Made by a program: the position numbers and the translations under genes. Positions 1 through 11,910 of a stretch of DNA of 37,993 nucleotides are shown here, piece after piece (position 1 is the first letter of the stretch; each line of letters starts with the position of its first letter). The notes below the pieces were generated by a model. It searched no databases and was not told where the DNA came from. It was given only the letters and a program-made list of their open reading frames with translations. The DNA comes from Myxococcaceae bacterium (GTDB taxonomy: Bacteria > Myxococcota > Myxococcia > Myxococcales > Myxococcaceae). Location: assembly GCA_019694595.1 (NCBI GenBank), contig JAIBBQ010000039.1, positions 1-37,993 of the forward strand, in the 5' to 3' direction.

Positions 1-1
1 T

Positions 2-196
2 GCGGGTGGAGGGTCGGCGGGTGGAGGGGCCGCGGGTGGAGGCTCGGCAGGTGGAGGCTCGGCAGGTGGAGGCTCGGCGGGCGGAGGCGCGGCGGGTGGT
101 GGTTCGGCGGGCGGAGGCTCGGCGGGTGGTGGTTCGGCGGGCGGAGGCTCGGCGGGCGGAGGCTCGGCAGGCGGAGGCTCGGCAGGCGGAGGCTCG
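2..196 (+). repeat. 15-bp tandem repeat, 13 copies, coding (AGGGS)n
   Basis: Thirteen consecutive 15-bp units follow the pattern gcgggyggwggctcg. Variation is mostly synonymous (gcg/gca, ggt/ggc). The unit length is a multiple of three, so copy-number changes keep the downstream frame. The array starts at the window edge and may be longer. Confidence 0.9.
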
Positions 197-826
197 GGGA
201 GCACCAAACCTGGCGGCTGCGCGGTGAATCCAGTCGACCCGCTCGAGTCGCGCGCGCGGGTGATGGGCTACGTGATGGCCGACGGCGCCATCCAGCTCAA
301 CGCGAGCGGCGACCTCTACTTCCTCCACATTCCCGCGGCGGGGCTCGCCGACTACATCAAGGCGCAGATCGCGAACGCCTCCATCACCGGGGTGACCGTG
401 CAGACGCCGGCCGGAGGCGGCACCACCTTCGTCTTCCCCGTGGCCTCGCTGGGCAAGCTGTACCTCGGCGAGCGCGGCACTGCGTTCCCGTACCCGGTGC
501 CCGCGTCCTACGAGAGCGCGACGGTGTACCCGGCGGACTTCCTCGGAAATTGCCGCATCCAGCAGTTCCTCGCGGCGATCATCGAACTCGACGGCGCCCA
601 GGGCACCACGTACCCCAAGACCAACCAGGTGATCGACGACCCGCACCCGAAGAAGCGCGACGCGGTCCGCGATGCCTACCTCTCGCTCGGCGCCAGCCCG
701 GTCATCGTGGTCGGCCAGTCGGTCGTCCTCGAGCCGGCCGACTTCAAGTACGCCCAGTGCCTGCCGCTACGGACCACGGCGCGCGCACCCGGCGGTGCGC
801 CGCCTCCCGGCACGTGCAAGCCGTGA
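2..826 (+). CDS. Surface/secreted protein with (AGGGS)n linker, 5' truncated
   Basis: The reading frame is open from base 2 and ends at TGA 824-826, so the start codon and any signal peptide lie outside the window. The visible part is 274 residues. The first 65 are thirteen AGGGS pentapeptides, followed by GSTKPGGC and a globular C-terminal region of about 200 residues with four Cys (one at the linker junction, one in a GNCRIQQFL segment, one in QCLPL, one in GTCKP). I do not recognise a family for the globular part. A low-complexity Gly/Ser/Ala tether before a folded domain is the pattern of the lipoprotein at 28113-29987, so an outer-membrane lipoprotein is likely, but this is inference. 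It converges on the kinase gene ending at 839, with only 12 bp between them. In the other frame the repeat gives an Arg-rich ORF at 6-227, which is an artefact. Confidence 0.75.
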   Translation, partial: AGGGSAGGGAAGGGSAGGGSAGGGSAGGGAAGGGSAGGGSAGGGSAGGGSAGGGSAGGGSAGGGSGSTKPGGCAVNPVDPLESRARVMGYVMADGAIQLNASGDLYFLHIPAAGLADYIKAQIANASITGVTVQTPAGGGTTFVFPVASLGKLYLGERGTAFPYPVPASYESATVYPADFLGNCRIQQFLAAIIELDGAQGTTYPKTNQVIDDPHPKKRDAVRDAYLSLGASPVIVVGQSVVLEPADFKYAQCLPLRTTARAPGGAPPPGTCKP

Positions 827-838
827 GGTGACGGCGCG

Positions 839-2716
839 TCACCCCGCCGAGTTGAGCGCCGGCACCGAGCGCAGGTGCTTCTGCGGTTGGCCGAGGAGCT
901 GCTGCAGCCGCCGCTCGAGCTCCTCGCTCGTGAAGGGCTTGCGCAGGAACAGCTCGTCGTCGCGCAGCCCGCCCTGGTCGAGCCGCTCGAAGGTGTGCCC
1001 GGACATGAAGAGCACCTTGACGTCGGCCTGGTCCGTACGCAGCTGCTGCACCATGTCCACGCCGCTCAGCGAAGGCATGACCACGTCGGTCACCACGTAG
1101 CGAACGCCATTCGCCTTGGCGAGGCTCAGCGCTTCCCGGCCGTCGCGGGCCTCGATGGGCTCCACTCCGAGTCCGCGGAGCACCCGGGCCACCACGCGCC
1201 GGATCGCGGGCTCGTCCTCCACCAGGAGCACCTGCGTGGCGCCCTGCCGCGACACCTCGACGTGGCGCGCCGCGACCGGGAAGAGCACGGTGAAGGTCGA
1301 GCCGCTGCCCAGCTCGCTCTTCACCTTGATGTGTCCGTTGGCCTGGGTCACCACGCCGTAGACCGTGGCCAGCCCGAGGCCGGTGCCCTGGCCGACCGGC
1401 TTGGTGGTGAAGAAGGGCTCGAAGAGCTTCTGCCGGGTCTCCTCGGTCATGCCCGTTCCGGTGTCGGTGACCGAGAGCGCCAGGAAGTCGGTGACGTTCA
1501 CCGAGCCGCCTTCCACGTCGTCCGGCCGGGCCCAGCGGCACTCCACGCTGACCTTGCCCCCGCCGGGCATGGCGTCGCGCGCGTTCACCACCAGGTTGAG
1601 CAGCACCTGCTCGAGGCCGGTGCGGTCCGCCATCACGAAGGGAATGCCGGGGGCCACGTCGACCGTCAGCGCGATGTCCTCGCCGATCAGGTGCCGCAGC
1701 ATCTTGGACATCTCGGTGACGACGGCGCCCAGGTCCAAGGACACCGGCACGCCTTCCTGCCGGCGGCCGAAGGTCAGCAGCGAGCGCGAGATGCCCGCGG
1801 CGCGCTTGGCGGCGTCGATGACGTCGGTCAGGTCCTCTTCCACCGCCGGGCCGCCGTTCGCCATCGCGTACTGCGCGTTGGTGAGGATGACCGTGAGCAG
1901 GTTGTTGAAGTCGTGCGCCAGGCCGCCCGCCAGGCGCCCCATGCCTTCGAGCTTCTGCGACTTGACGATCCGCGTCTGGGCGCGCGCGAGCTCCGCCAGG
2001 CTCGCCTGCAGCTGGCGGTTGGCGCTGGCGAGCTGATCGCCGCGCGCCATCAGGTCCTTGGTGAGCAGGGCATTGTTGATGGCCCGCTGGAGCTGGTTGA
2101 GCATCAGCGTCAGGAACGAGAGGTGCTCGGCGCTGGGCAGCTCGCTGTGGAACGAGGCGGTCTTCGTCGTCCACGCGACCAGCACGGCCCCGCAGGTGTC
2201 ACAGCTCACGTCGTGCTCGACCGCCACCAGCCGGAACGGGAGGATCACCATCGCCGTCGGTGCGCGAGTCGCCAGCGGGGGGATCACCGGAGCCAGCAGT
2301 GTCGTGAAGCTCTCCAGGTCGTGCTGTCCGGCCGTGACGATGAGCGGCCCGTGCAACGACTCGAGCTCCCGCATCGCCGTGGGGTCGATCGCCGCCGTCG
2401 TCCCGTCGGGCGCCGTCAGGGTGCTGGCGCCGACGCTCGCGCTGAGCTTGACCGCGTCGTCGAACTCCAATGCCTCGAGGAGGATCTTCCGGCCCGCCTC
2501 GACGATGCTCGCCGGTTCATCGTCGCGCGCCAGCTCCAGCGACATCTCCGCGAGCGACTGCAGCCGGCTCAGCTGCCGGTCGAGGCTGAGCCGGGTGCGC
2601 GTGAGCCGGTGCTCGGTCTGGACCAGCCTGCGGATCTGCGCTTCGAGCTCGGCCTTCTCCCTGGCGTGCTGGTCGAGGGCCGGACCCGGCGTGACACTCT
2701 GATCAGGCTCGCTCAT
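839..2716 (-). CDS. Soluble hybrid histidine kinase (GAF-like, HisKA, HATPase, receiver)
   Basis: The 625-residue product has no membrane segment. A coiled coil (about 15-60) is followed by a GAF-like region (about 65-215) containing a CDTC pair at 172-175. A second coiled coil leads to HisKA with phospho-acceptor His268 in GGLAHDFNN. The ATPase has the N box near [10 protein letters not shown] (375-383), a DTGTGM G1 box and a [10 protein letters not shown]2 box. The C-terminal receiver (about 495-610) has acidic VEDE, phospho-acceptor Asp544 in VVTDVVMP and the KPF lysine. The ATG at 2716 is chosen because it overlaps the end of the FIST gene by 14 bp, which implies translational coupling; the frame is open further upstream, but that would lie wholly inside FIST. 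A kinase fused to a receiver with no output domain must pass phosphate or contacts to another protein. The FIST protein made from the same message is the obvious sensor partner (inference). Confidence 0.92.
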   Translation of the reverse strand: MSEPDQSVTPGPALDQHAREKAELEAQIRRLVQTEHRLTRTRLSLDRQLSRLQSLAEMSLELARDDEPASIVEAGRKILLEALEFDDAVKLSASVGASTLTAPDGTTAAIDPTAMRELESLHGPLIVTAGQHDLESFTTLLAPVIPPLATRAPTAMVILPFRLVAVEHDVSCDTCGAVLVAWTTKTASFHSELPSAEHLSFLTLMLNQLQRAINNALLTKDLMARGDQLASANRQLQASLAELARAQTRIVKSQKLEGMGRLAGGLAHDFNNLLTVILTNAQYAMANGGPAVEEDLTDVIDAAKRAAGISRSLLTFGRRQEGVPVSLDLGAVVTEMSKMLRHLIGEDIALTVDVAPGIPFVMADRTGLEQVLLNLVVNARDAMPGGGKVSVECRWARPDDVEGGSVNVTDFLALSVTDTGTGMTEETRQKLFEPFFTTKPVGQGTGLGLATVYGVVTQANGHIKVKSELGSGSTFTVLFPVAARHVEVSRQGATQVLLVEDEPAIRRVVARVLRGLGVEPIEARDGREALSLAKANGVRYVVTDVVMPSLSGVDMVQQLRTDQADVKVLFMSGHTFERLDQGGLRDDELFLRKPFTSEELERRLQQLLGQPQKHLRSVPALNSAG

Positions 2717-3893
2717 AGAGGGCGCAGAGTGCGACCGTGTAGTTGTGGTACCGCGGCTCACCACGGAGCGGGGCGATCTCGCCGTAGGTGTGGAAGCCGA
2801 TCCACGGCACCTCCGCCGACATGCGCTCCTGCAGCGGCTTCACGATCTCGTCCGAGGCGCAGGATCCGAACATCACCTTCCCGCGTCCCGCGCAGTCGAA
2901 CTGGAACACCGCCGACGGCCGGGCCTGCTGGCCGTGAGAGACCGAGTCGGCGCACTCCACCGCCGTCTGGCGAATGCGGTCCGCATCGCGTCGGGTCATC
3001 CGGATGCGCTGGCCTGCTTCCAGGCCGCCGCCCGGGAACATCAGCGCCCCGGTGGCCTTGTCGAGCGCCAGCGGCGTGCGAATCACGCACTTGGTGGCGT
3101 CGCTGGTGTCGCCGCCGGCCTCGAGCGGGGTGCCGATGCAGAGGTGCACGATGCCGTCGGCGTTCAGGTCCTGCGGGTCGCCGTCGAGGTACTCCTTGAA
3201 CACCGACCACGCCGGCCGGCCGTCGATCTCCTGCACCCAGCCGCCCGCGGCCCGGGTGACCGTGCGCTCGGGGCCGATGGCCGAGCAGCCGTGGCTCACC
3301 GAGTAGCGCAGCTCTCCCTGGCCCCGGAACACCAGCGCGCACGCCGCGCCCGACAGCACGCGCTCGCCCACGAACTGGAAGGTCTTCTCGAACACCATGG
3401 CGTCGGCCGCCGCGCCGCCGACGATGTTGGGGCAGGGCACCTCGCGCGCCAGGGTCTGCAGGAACGCGGTGCAGTCGCCGCCCAGGCCGTCGGTCAGCAC
3501 CATCACCGCGAAGACGTCGCGCATCGCGCGGATCTTCTCGCCCAGCTCCTTGGCGGAGACTGCCGAGTCGCGCGCGTACGATTCCGAGGCCACCACGTCG
3601 ACCTGGATGCTGGTCGACGCCATCAGGAGCACCGCCACCGCGTGGTTGCTCTCGTTGGAGGCGTCGCCCGAGATGATGCCTTCGCCGCTGCACCCGCCGA
3701 AGGTCGCCCCGGGGCCGACCACCGTGCGCACCTCTCGGCACAGGGTGTCCAGCGGGTAGCCGGTGGTGGCGAAGGCCAGCGCGAACGTCGGCGCCTTGCC
3801 GTCGAGCTTCTTCCGGGCCGACGTCGCCGCTTCCCGGGCCGCTGCAACCGGGTCGCGAAGCGTGCTGCGTCCGACGCTCACTGCGGTGGTCAT
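2703..3893 (-). CDS. FIST domain sensor protein
   Basis: The 396-residue product has the FIST_N plus FIST_C layout (N about 35-225, C about 230-375). Recognisable landmarks are FGGCSGEGI near 65-73, an NIVGGAAAD segment, a C-terminal RIRMTRRDADRI stretch and a final GFHTYGEIAP motif. FIST domains are predicted small-ligand-binding sensors found beside or fused to signalling proteins; the ligand here cannot be read from sequence. There is no signal peptide or membrane segment, so the protein is cytosolic. The ATG at 3893 is chosen over an upstream in-frame ATG (3998) because AGGAG lies seven bases before it. A -24/-12 promoter at 3982-3997 gives a leader of about 78 nt. The gene overlaps the hybrid kinase downstream by 14 bp, and the EBP at 4048-5334 is immediately upstream. 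FIST, kinase and EBP probably form one pathway (inference). Confidence 0.9.
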   Translation of the reverse strand: MTTAVSVGRSTLRDPVAAAREAATSARKKLDGKAPTFALAFATTGYPLDTLCREVRTVVGPGATFGGCSGEGIISGDASNESNHAVAVLLMASTSIQVDVVASESYARDSAVSAKELGEKIRAMRDVFAVMVLTDGLGGDCTAFLQTLAREVPCPNIVGGAAADAMVFEKTFQFVGERVLSGAACALVFRGQGELRYSVSHGCSAIGPERTVTRAAGGWVQEIDGRPAWSVFKEYLDGDPQDLNADGIVHLCIGTPLEAGGDTSDATKCVIRTPLALDKATGALMFPGGGLEAGQRIRMTRRDADRIRQTAVECADSVSHGQQARPSAVFQFDCAGRGKVMFGSCASDEIVKPLQERMSAEVPWIGFHTYGEIAPLRGEPRYHNYTVALCALYERA

Positions 3894-3981
3894 GGGAACT
3901 CCTGTCGAGAGGGTGAGACGCAGATCGCCGCTCGCTTCACATCGGCACGATCGCGCGCGGTCCTCAGGGGGAGATTTCTCC

Positions 3982-3997
3982 AGCAAGCCCGGCGCCA
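3982..3997 (-). promoter_or_regulatory. Sigma-54 (-24/-12) promoter of the FIST-kinase operon
   Basis: The minus strand reads TGGCGCCGGGCTTGCT, against the consensus TGGCACRNNNNTTGCW. The GG and GC elements and their spacing are exact, with only A5 and R7 changed. The predicted start is near 3971, about 78 nt before the FIST ATG, and a good Shine-Dalgarno lies in between. A short inverted repeat (GGAGA/TCTCC, 3970-3981) overlaps the predicted start. The neighbouring upstream gene encodes an EBP with an intact GAFTGA loop. Confidence 0.72.
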
Positions 3998-4022
3998 CCG
4001 GCTGTGCGTGCGGCGACGACCT

Positions 4023-4037
4023 GGTCCCTCAGGGTCC
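4023..4037. promoter_or_regulatory. Quasi-palindrome, candidate EBP binding site
   Basis: GGTCCCTCAGGGTCC is a 15-bp near-palindrome with six of seven arm positions paired. It is centred about 59 bp upstream of the predicted FIST transcription start, between the EBP stop codon and the promoter. The core CTCAGGG recurs at 3963 and 4048. This spacing is a little close for a classical enhancer site, so the call is tentative. Confidence 0.35.
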
Positions 4038-4047
4038 CACCTCCGGC

Positions 4048-5334
<1,287 letters not shown>

Positions 5335-5343
5335 AATGAAACG

Positions 5344-5352
5344 ATTGTATCA
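5344..5352 (-). promoter_or_regulatory. Extended -10 promoter of the EBP gene
   Basis: The minus strand reads TGATACAAT, matching the extended -10 consensus TGnTATAAT except for one base, in an unusually AT-rich 30-bp patch. No good -35 is visible. The predicted start is near 5337, three bases before ATG 5334, and no Shine-Dalgarno is present, so the mRNA may be leaderless. The 87-bp gap 5335-5421 must also hold the promoter of the divergent kinase; the direct repeat TCAAAA-N5-TCAAAA at 5350-5366 lies there. Confidence 0.45.
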
Positions 5353-5421
5353 AAATACGTTCAAAAGTGTGTCACCAGGCCGGTGGAGGCGTCGAACCGC
5401 CGAGGGAGAACTGCGGGTGCA

Positions 5422-6786
5422 GTGATTGCACTGCTCCGGGCCGTGGGCACCAGGCACGGCACCGGACCCGGCGACGGCGACGACCTCGATGCGGCCGAGC
5501 TGCGGGCCGAGTGTCGGAGGCTGGAGGCGGAGGTGGCCCTGGCCGGCGCGCGGCTGGAGCGCCTCGCCCAGGTCGAGCGGCTCCACCGGTCGGGACAGGA
5601 AGCGCTGGAGCGCAACCTCGAGGCGGCGCGCGAGCGGGTACAAGTGGTCGAGGAAGAGCTCGAGCGGCTGCGCGACCGGCTGTCCGCTGCACAGCGGCTG
5701 GAGGCGCTGGGCCGGGTCACCGGCGGCGTGGCGCACGACTTCAACAACCTGCTCACCGTCATCCTCACCCACGCGCGGTTCGCCCGCACCGCGCTCGCCG
5801 ACGGCAGCTCGGCGGCCCAGGACCTCGACCGGGTGGTCGACGCGGCGACCCGGGGCACCCGGCTGACCGGCCAGCTGCTGTCCGCCGGGCGCACGCCCGG
5901 GTGCCGGCCGTCGGTGCTCGACCTCAACGCGGTCACCCACGAACTCCTGCAGCTGCTGCAGGAGGCCTTCGCGCCAGGCACTGCGGTGACGCTCGAGCTC
6001 GACCCGTCGGTCGGCAACGTGCGCTTCGACCCGGTGCACCTCGAGCAGGTGCTGCTCAACCTGGTGAGCAACGCGCGCGACGCGATGCCGGGCGGGGGCA
6101 CGTTGACCGTGGGCAGCCGGCCCGCGCTCCAGGCGGACTGGCCCGGGGCCTCGGTCGAGAACATGGTGACCTTGACGGTGCGGGACACCGGGGTCGGCAT
6201 CCCGCCCCAGACGCAGGCGCGCCTGTTCGAGCCGTACTTCACCACCAAGCCCGTGGGGCAGGGCACCGGGCTCGGGCTGTCCACCGCGCAGGACCTGATG
6301 CAGCAGAACGGGGGCCACCTCTCGCTGGTGAGCGCCCCCGGACAGGGCACCACGGTGCGCATCGTGCTGCCGCGCGCCGAGGCGGGGGGCGCGCCGCTGC
6401 GCCCCGTCCCGGCGCCCAGGCCCCGACCCAAGGTGATGGTGGTCGAAGACGAAGACCTGGTGCGCCGCATGGCGTGCCGGGTGCTGCGCCGCAACGGCTT
6501 CGACGTCTTCGAGGCGCGCGACGGGCAGGAAGCGCTCGCCTCCCTCGGCCGCGAGCCGGCCCCGGACCTGGTGCTCACCGACCTGATGATGCCCAGCCTG
6601 GGCGGCCGGGAGCTGGCCCAGGTGCTGCGCGAGCGCTCTCCCGGGCTCAAGGTGCTCTTCATGTCGGGGCTGGACCTCTCCCAGGTGGTGCAGGAGACCG
6701 GCTGGCTCGAGCGGGAGCAGTTCCTGCCCAAGCCCTTCACCGCGGAAGAGCTCACCCGGGCCATCAGCTCGACGCTCGCCAACTGA
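5422..6786 (+). CDS. Soluble hybrid histidine kinase without sensor domain
   Basis: The product has 454 residues from the GTG at 5422. No in-frame ATG exists before the catalytic region, so the start is uncertain; the GTG at 5443 is also possible, and an AGGGAG lies 13 bases before 5422. A charged coiled coil (about 23-95) is followed by HisKA with His105 in GGVAHDFNN, an ATPase with N box NLVSNARDAM, DTGVGI and GQGTGLGLS, and a C-terminal receiver with Asp387 in VLTDLMMP and a KPF lysine. No membrane segment or recognised sensor is present, so the coiled coil probably docks it to another protein. It resembles the kinase at 839-2716 in the phosphorylation motif and receiver, suggesting paralogues. 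It is divergent from the EBP across 87 bp and may feed the same circuit (inference). It ends 115 bp before the lipoprotein start at 6902. Confidence 0.88.
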   Translation: MIALLRAVGTRHGTGPGDGDDLDAAELRAECRRLEAEVALAGARLERLAQVERLHRSGQEALERNLEAARERVQVVEEELERLRDRLSAAQRLEALGRVTGGVAHDFNNLLTVILTHARFARTALADGSSAAQDLDRVVDAATRGTRLTGQLLSAGRTPGCRPSVLDLNAVTHELLQLLQEAFAPGTAVTLELDPSVGNVRFDPVHLEQVLLNLVSNARDAMPGGGTLTVGSRPALQADWPGASVENMVTLTVRDTGVGIPPQTQARLFEPYFTTKPVGQGTGLGLSTAQDLMQQNGGHLSLVSAPGQGTTVRIVLPRAEAGGAPLRPVPAPRPRPKVMVVEDEDLVRRMACRVLRRNGFDVFEARDGQEALASLGREPAPDLVLTDLMMPSLGGRELAQVLRERSPGLKVLFMSGLDLSQVVQETGWLEREQFLPKPFTAEELTRAISSTLAN

Positions 6787-6901
6787 CGCGTCGTCGTGCC
6801 GGGACCGTGAAGGTCGCGTGCCGCTGCGGTGCCGCACGGGGCAGGGGTCGTGCGCGAGTCTCCTGGGCGCAGACACCCCCGTCCTTGCCCGGAGCCCGCT
6901 C

Positions 6902-7669
6902 ATGCGCCTCGCCGTCTTCGCCGCCGCTGCCGTCACCTGCGTGGCCTGTGCCCACGCGCCCCTCGCCGCGCCCAGCCTGGAGCCGCTGCACTTCGAGGCC
7001 GCCGCGCCGCCGCCGGCGCCGCTGCAGAAGGACGCCTTCAGCCGCGACCTCGCACCCGGCATCAGCGAAGACGACCTGCGCCAGGTGCTCTCGGCGCCGG
7101 TGTTCCTCGAGGCCAAGTCGCGGGTGGGCGTGGTGCCAGTGGCGGCGCGCTACGCGGTCGACGAGGAGCTGCCGCGCGAGGCCGCGAGCGGCGTGCTCAC
7201 CGGGGCCCTGCAGGACAGCGGCCTGTTCGAGCTCGCCTCCGAGGTGTCGACCGACTGGCCCACCGCCTCGGGCCTCGGTGGCCTGCGCGAGCTCGCCGCG
7301 CGCTACCGGGCCGACTACCTGGTGCTCTACCGGGCGCGCTTCGCGACCGACGAGCACGCCAACGGCTGGGCGGCCGGCTACGCGACGCTCCTCGGAGCGC
7401 TGTTCCTGCCGGGCCAGTCGGTGGAGGCCGCCGGGGTGCTCGAAGCGACGCTCTTCGACGTGAAGACGGGCACCATCCTCTTCACCGCGCTCGAACGGGT
7501 GCACGGCGAAGACGTCGCCGCGCCCACCACCTCGACGCGTCACCAGCTCGAGCTCACCCGAAAGCTGCTGCTGGACGCGGCCCCCAAGCTCGCCGCCCAG
7601 GTGGTCGAACAATGCCAGCGCCTCGCCGCCTCCCGCCCGAACGAAGCGACGGCGAGCGCGAGCAACTGA
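6902..7669 (+). CDS. Probable lipoprotein of unknown function
   Basis: The 255-residue product starts at ATG 6902, with GGAG seven bases upstream. An upstream in-frame ATG (6818) would give a 28-residue extension with no signal character. Residues 1-15 form a short hydrophobic signal ending VACAHAP. Cys16 is the likely lipidation site, although Cys at -3 is unusual, so lipidation is only probable. A Pro/Ala-rich stretch (about 32-43) leads to a mixed alpha/beta domain with a YRADYLVLYR strand near 137-146, a small hydrophobic patch around GYATLLGALFLPG and an FDVKTGTILF strand. This resembles the general look of small envelope lipoproteins, but I cannot assign a family. The C-terminus is Ala/Ser-rich. 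It runs in the same direction as the kinase before it but is separated by 115 bp, and it converges on rpoD across a hairpin. Confidence 0.8.
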   Translation: MRLAVFAAAAVTCVACAHAPLAAPSLEPLHFEAAAPPPAPLQKDAFSRDLAPGISEDDLRQVLSAPVFLEAKSRVGVVPVAARYAVDEELPREAASGVLTGALQDSGLFELASEVSTDWPTASGLGGLRELAARYRADYLVLYRARFATDEHANGWAAGYATLLGALFLPGQSVEAAGVLEATLFDVKTGTILFTALERVHGEDVAAPTTSTRHQLELTRKLLLDAAPKLAAQVVEQCQRLAASRPNEATASASN

Positions 7670-7750
7670 ACGCCGACTCCAGCGGAACACCGAAGTCGAA
7701 CTCACCGAACTTCAAAGGGTTCGGTGGTTCGATCCGATCATCACCCGTAG

Positions 7751-7800
7751 GGACGGGGCGAAGGCCCCGCCTTTTCGCGGGCGGGAGCCCTCGCGAAAAA
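7751..7800. terminator. Two-hairpin element, bidirectional terminator between convergent genes
   Basis: On the plus strand TTTTCGCG (7772-7779) pairs with CGCGAAAA (7792-7799), giving a perfect 8-bp stem with T-run and A-run arms that can terminate in both directions. Next to it GGGGC-GAAG-GCCCC (7755-7768) forms a second stem. It lies between the lipoprotein stop (7669) and the rpoD stop (7830). The same two-hairpin design recurs in the opposite orientation at 18729-18777. Nothing else is visible in the intergenic space. Confidence 0.7.
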
Positions 7801-7829
7801 GGGGACAACGTCGCGCAGCAATACGCCTC

Positions 7830-10031
<2,202 letters not shown>

Positions 10032-10122
10032 GTCGTTTTCGCCTGTCCTGACACGCAGAGTCGGGCCGCCAAGCCCGCCCGGGAGAGTGTCGCGAGGCTG
10101 TTACTCAAGGCCCCGCCCCGTT

Positions 10123-11910
10123 TCAACTGTTCGAGCCACCCGGGGGGCCCGAAACCTTGCCTTCCTTGACCACCTGCAAGCGCAGCTCCCGCAGCTGCTG
10201 CTGCTCGGCCAGCAGGGTCTTGGTCTCCTCGGTCAGCTCGTTGGCCACCGCCGCCTGGGCCACCTGGGCGCCAAGCCTGCGCAGATGCTCGTCGATGAAG
10301 CGCAATTTGAGGGTCTGACACACCGTCGCGAAGGCCTGTTCCAGGGCTTCGTCGGTCTCCGGCAGGCCGGCCTTGGTGAGCACCTGCTTGAGCGCGTCGG
10401 AGGCGTCGTAGAGCGCGTCCTGGGGGCTCTGGCCGGCGCCGATCAGCGCCACCAGGGTGCGCAGGCCCAGGTGGCTGAGCTCGTCGCCCACCCGCCGGGT
10501 GTCCCGCTGGAGCAGCCGGGGCAGGCGCATCACCGAGGCGGCGTAGCGCACCTCCCAGAGCTCGGGGGCCTTCTCCTTGGGCGCCTCGGGGGTCAGGGGC
10601 TTGGGGGCCGGCTTCACCGCCGCGGTGGGCTTGCCGCGCAGCTCGGTCTCCAGCTCCACCGCCTTGAGGCCGAAGTGGGCCGCCATGGCGGCGAAGAAGG
10701 CCGAGCGGGCCAGGCCGACCGGGAGCGCCTGGGCCACCGGCTTGAGCCGCTGCAGCGCCGCCATCTTGGCCTCGAAGCCGGCGGAGGCCCCGTCGGGCAG
10801 CACGGTCTTGAACAGGTGCTCCGACAGGGCGGGGGCGGCCTTCACCAGGGCCTGGACGCCGGCGTCGCCCGCCTTGCGCGCGAAGGTGTCGGGGTCTTCC
10901 CCTTCCGGGAGCACCGCCACCCGCGCGGTGGCGCCGGCGGCGAGAATGGGCCCCGCGAGGCGCTCGACCGCGGTGCGGCCGGCGGCGTCGCCGTCGAGCA
11001 GCAGCACCAGCTCCTTGGCCTCCGCGCGCTGCAGGGCGGCCAGGTGGCCGGCGGTGAGCGCGGTGGAGCAGAGCGCCACGGCGTTCTTCACCCCCGCCTG
11101 GTGGAGCCCGATGCAGTCGAAGTACCCCTCGCAGAGCACCGCGGTCTTGCTGCGGCGGATCTCCTCGCGCGCCACGTCGAGGCCGTAGAGCGTCTCGCTC
11201 TTGTTGTAGAGCCGCGACTCGGGCGAGTTGAAGTACTTCGCCGCCTCCATGTCGCCTTCGACCAGGCGGCCGCCGAAGGCGATCACCCGGCCCTCCGGAG
11301 AGCGGATGGGGATCATCAGCCGGCCGCGGAAGAAGTCGTAGTACCCGTCGGCGTTGGGGCGCTTGCGCACCAGGCCCGCCTTCTCGGCGAAGGCCAGGAG
11401 CCCGAGCTCGCGCAGCCGGTCGGACACGGTGGTCCACTCGTTGGGCGCCCAGCCGAGCCCGAAGCTGCGCGCCAGGTCCTCGGTGACGCCGCGGCCGTTC
11501 AGGTAGTCGCGCGCCTTGCGGCCCCGCGACGGCTCCCACAGCTGCGCCTGGTAGACCTGCCAGGCAGCGTCGACCGCCTCCTTGAGCTGGGCCTTCTCCT
11601 TCTGCGCCGGGTCCACCGCGGCCTCGAGGTCGACCCCGCATTCCTTCGCCAGGTCCCGCACCGTGTCGAGGAACGGCTTGCCGAGGAGCCGCTGCACGAA
11701 GGAGATGGAATCGCCGCCCGCCTGGCAGCCGAAGCACTTGAAGCGCTTCTCTTCCGGCCACACGTGGAACGACGGGGTCTTCTCGTTGTGGAACGGGCAG
11801 CGGCCCTTGTAGCTGCGCCCCGACTTCTTGAGTTCCACGCCGTGGGTCTGCATCAGCGCCACGAGATCGACGCGCTCGCGGACCTCGGCGATTTTCGATT
11901 CGGGGATCAC
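10123..11910 (-). CDS. dnaG: DNA primase
   Basis: The 595-residue product matches bacterial DnaG in length and order. The N-terminal zinc ribbon has Cys38, His41, Cys59 and Cys62 (CPFH and CFGC), followed by GGDSISFVQ. The RNA polymerase core carries LCEGYFDCIGLHQAG and the TOPRIM acidic motif LLLDGDAAGRTA. The C-terminal helicase-interaction region is Leu/Ala-rich and divergent, as usual. It makes the RNA primers for replication at the fork, in contact with DnaB. The start is a GTG at 11910, chosen because MIPESKIAEVRERVDLV is the expected N-terminus; no strong Shine-Dalgarno precedes it. It lies between yqeY and rpoD in the macromolecular-synthesis cluster, but 437 bp separate it from yqeY, which suggests its own promoter or leader. 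Confidence 0.97.
   Translation of the reverse strand: MIPESKIAEVRERVDLVALMQTHGVELKKSGRSYKGRCPFHNEKTPSFHVWPEEKRFKCFGCQAGGDSISFVQRLLGKPFLDTVRDLAKECGVDLEAAVDPAQKEKAQLKEAVDAAWQVYQAQLWEPSRGRKARDYLNGRGVTEDLARSFGLGWAPNEWTTVSDRLRELGLLAFAEKAGLVRKRPNADGYYDFFRGRLMIPIRSPEGRVIAFGGRLVEGDMEAAKYFNSPESRLYNKSETLYGLDVAREEIRRSKTAVLCEGYFDCIGLHQAGVKNAVALCSTALTAGHLAALQRAEAKELVLLLDGDAAGRTAVERLAGPILAAGATARVAVLPEGEDPDTFARKAGDAGVQALVKAAPALSEHLFKTVLPDGASAGFEAKMAALQRLKPVAQALPVGLARSAFFAAMAAHFGLKAVELETELRGKPTAAVKPAPKPLTPEAPKEKAPELWEVRYAASVMRLPRLLQRDTRRVGDELSHLGLRTLVALIGAGQSPQDALYDASDALKQVLTKAGLPETDEALEQAFATVCQTLKLRFIDEHLRRLGAQVAQAAVANELTEETKTLLAEQQQLRELRLQVVKEGKVSGPPGGSNS

Noticed and set aside
6-227. Arg/Ala-rich 73-residue ORF over the 15-bp repeat
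   Set aside because: It is the out-of-frame reading of the (AGGGS)n array, which is continuous with the 2-826 gene in another frame.
5422-6786. Much longer N-terminus for the hybrid kinase (frame open from 3763)
   Set aside because: The extension would be antisense to the whole EBP gene and has no domain character; the kinase homology begins after 5422.
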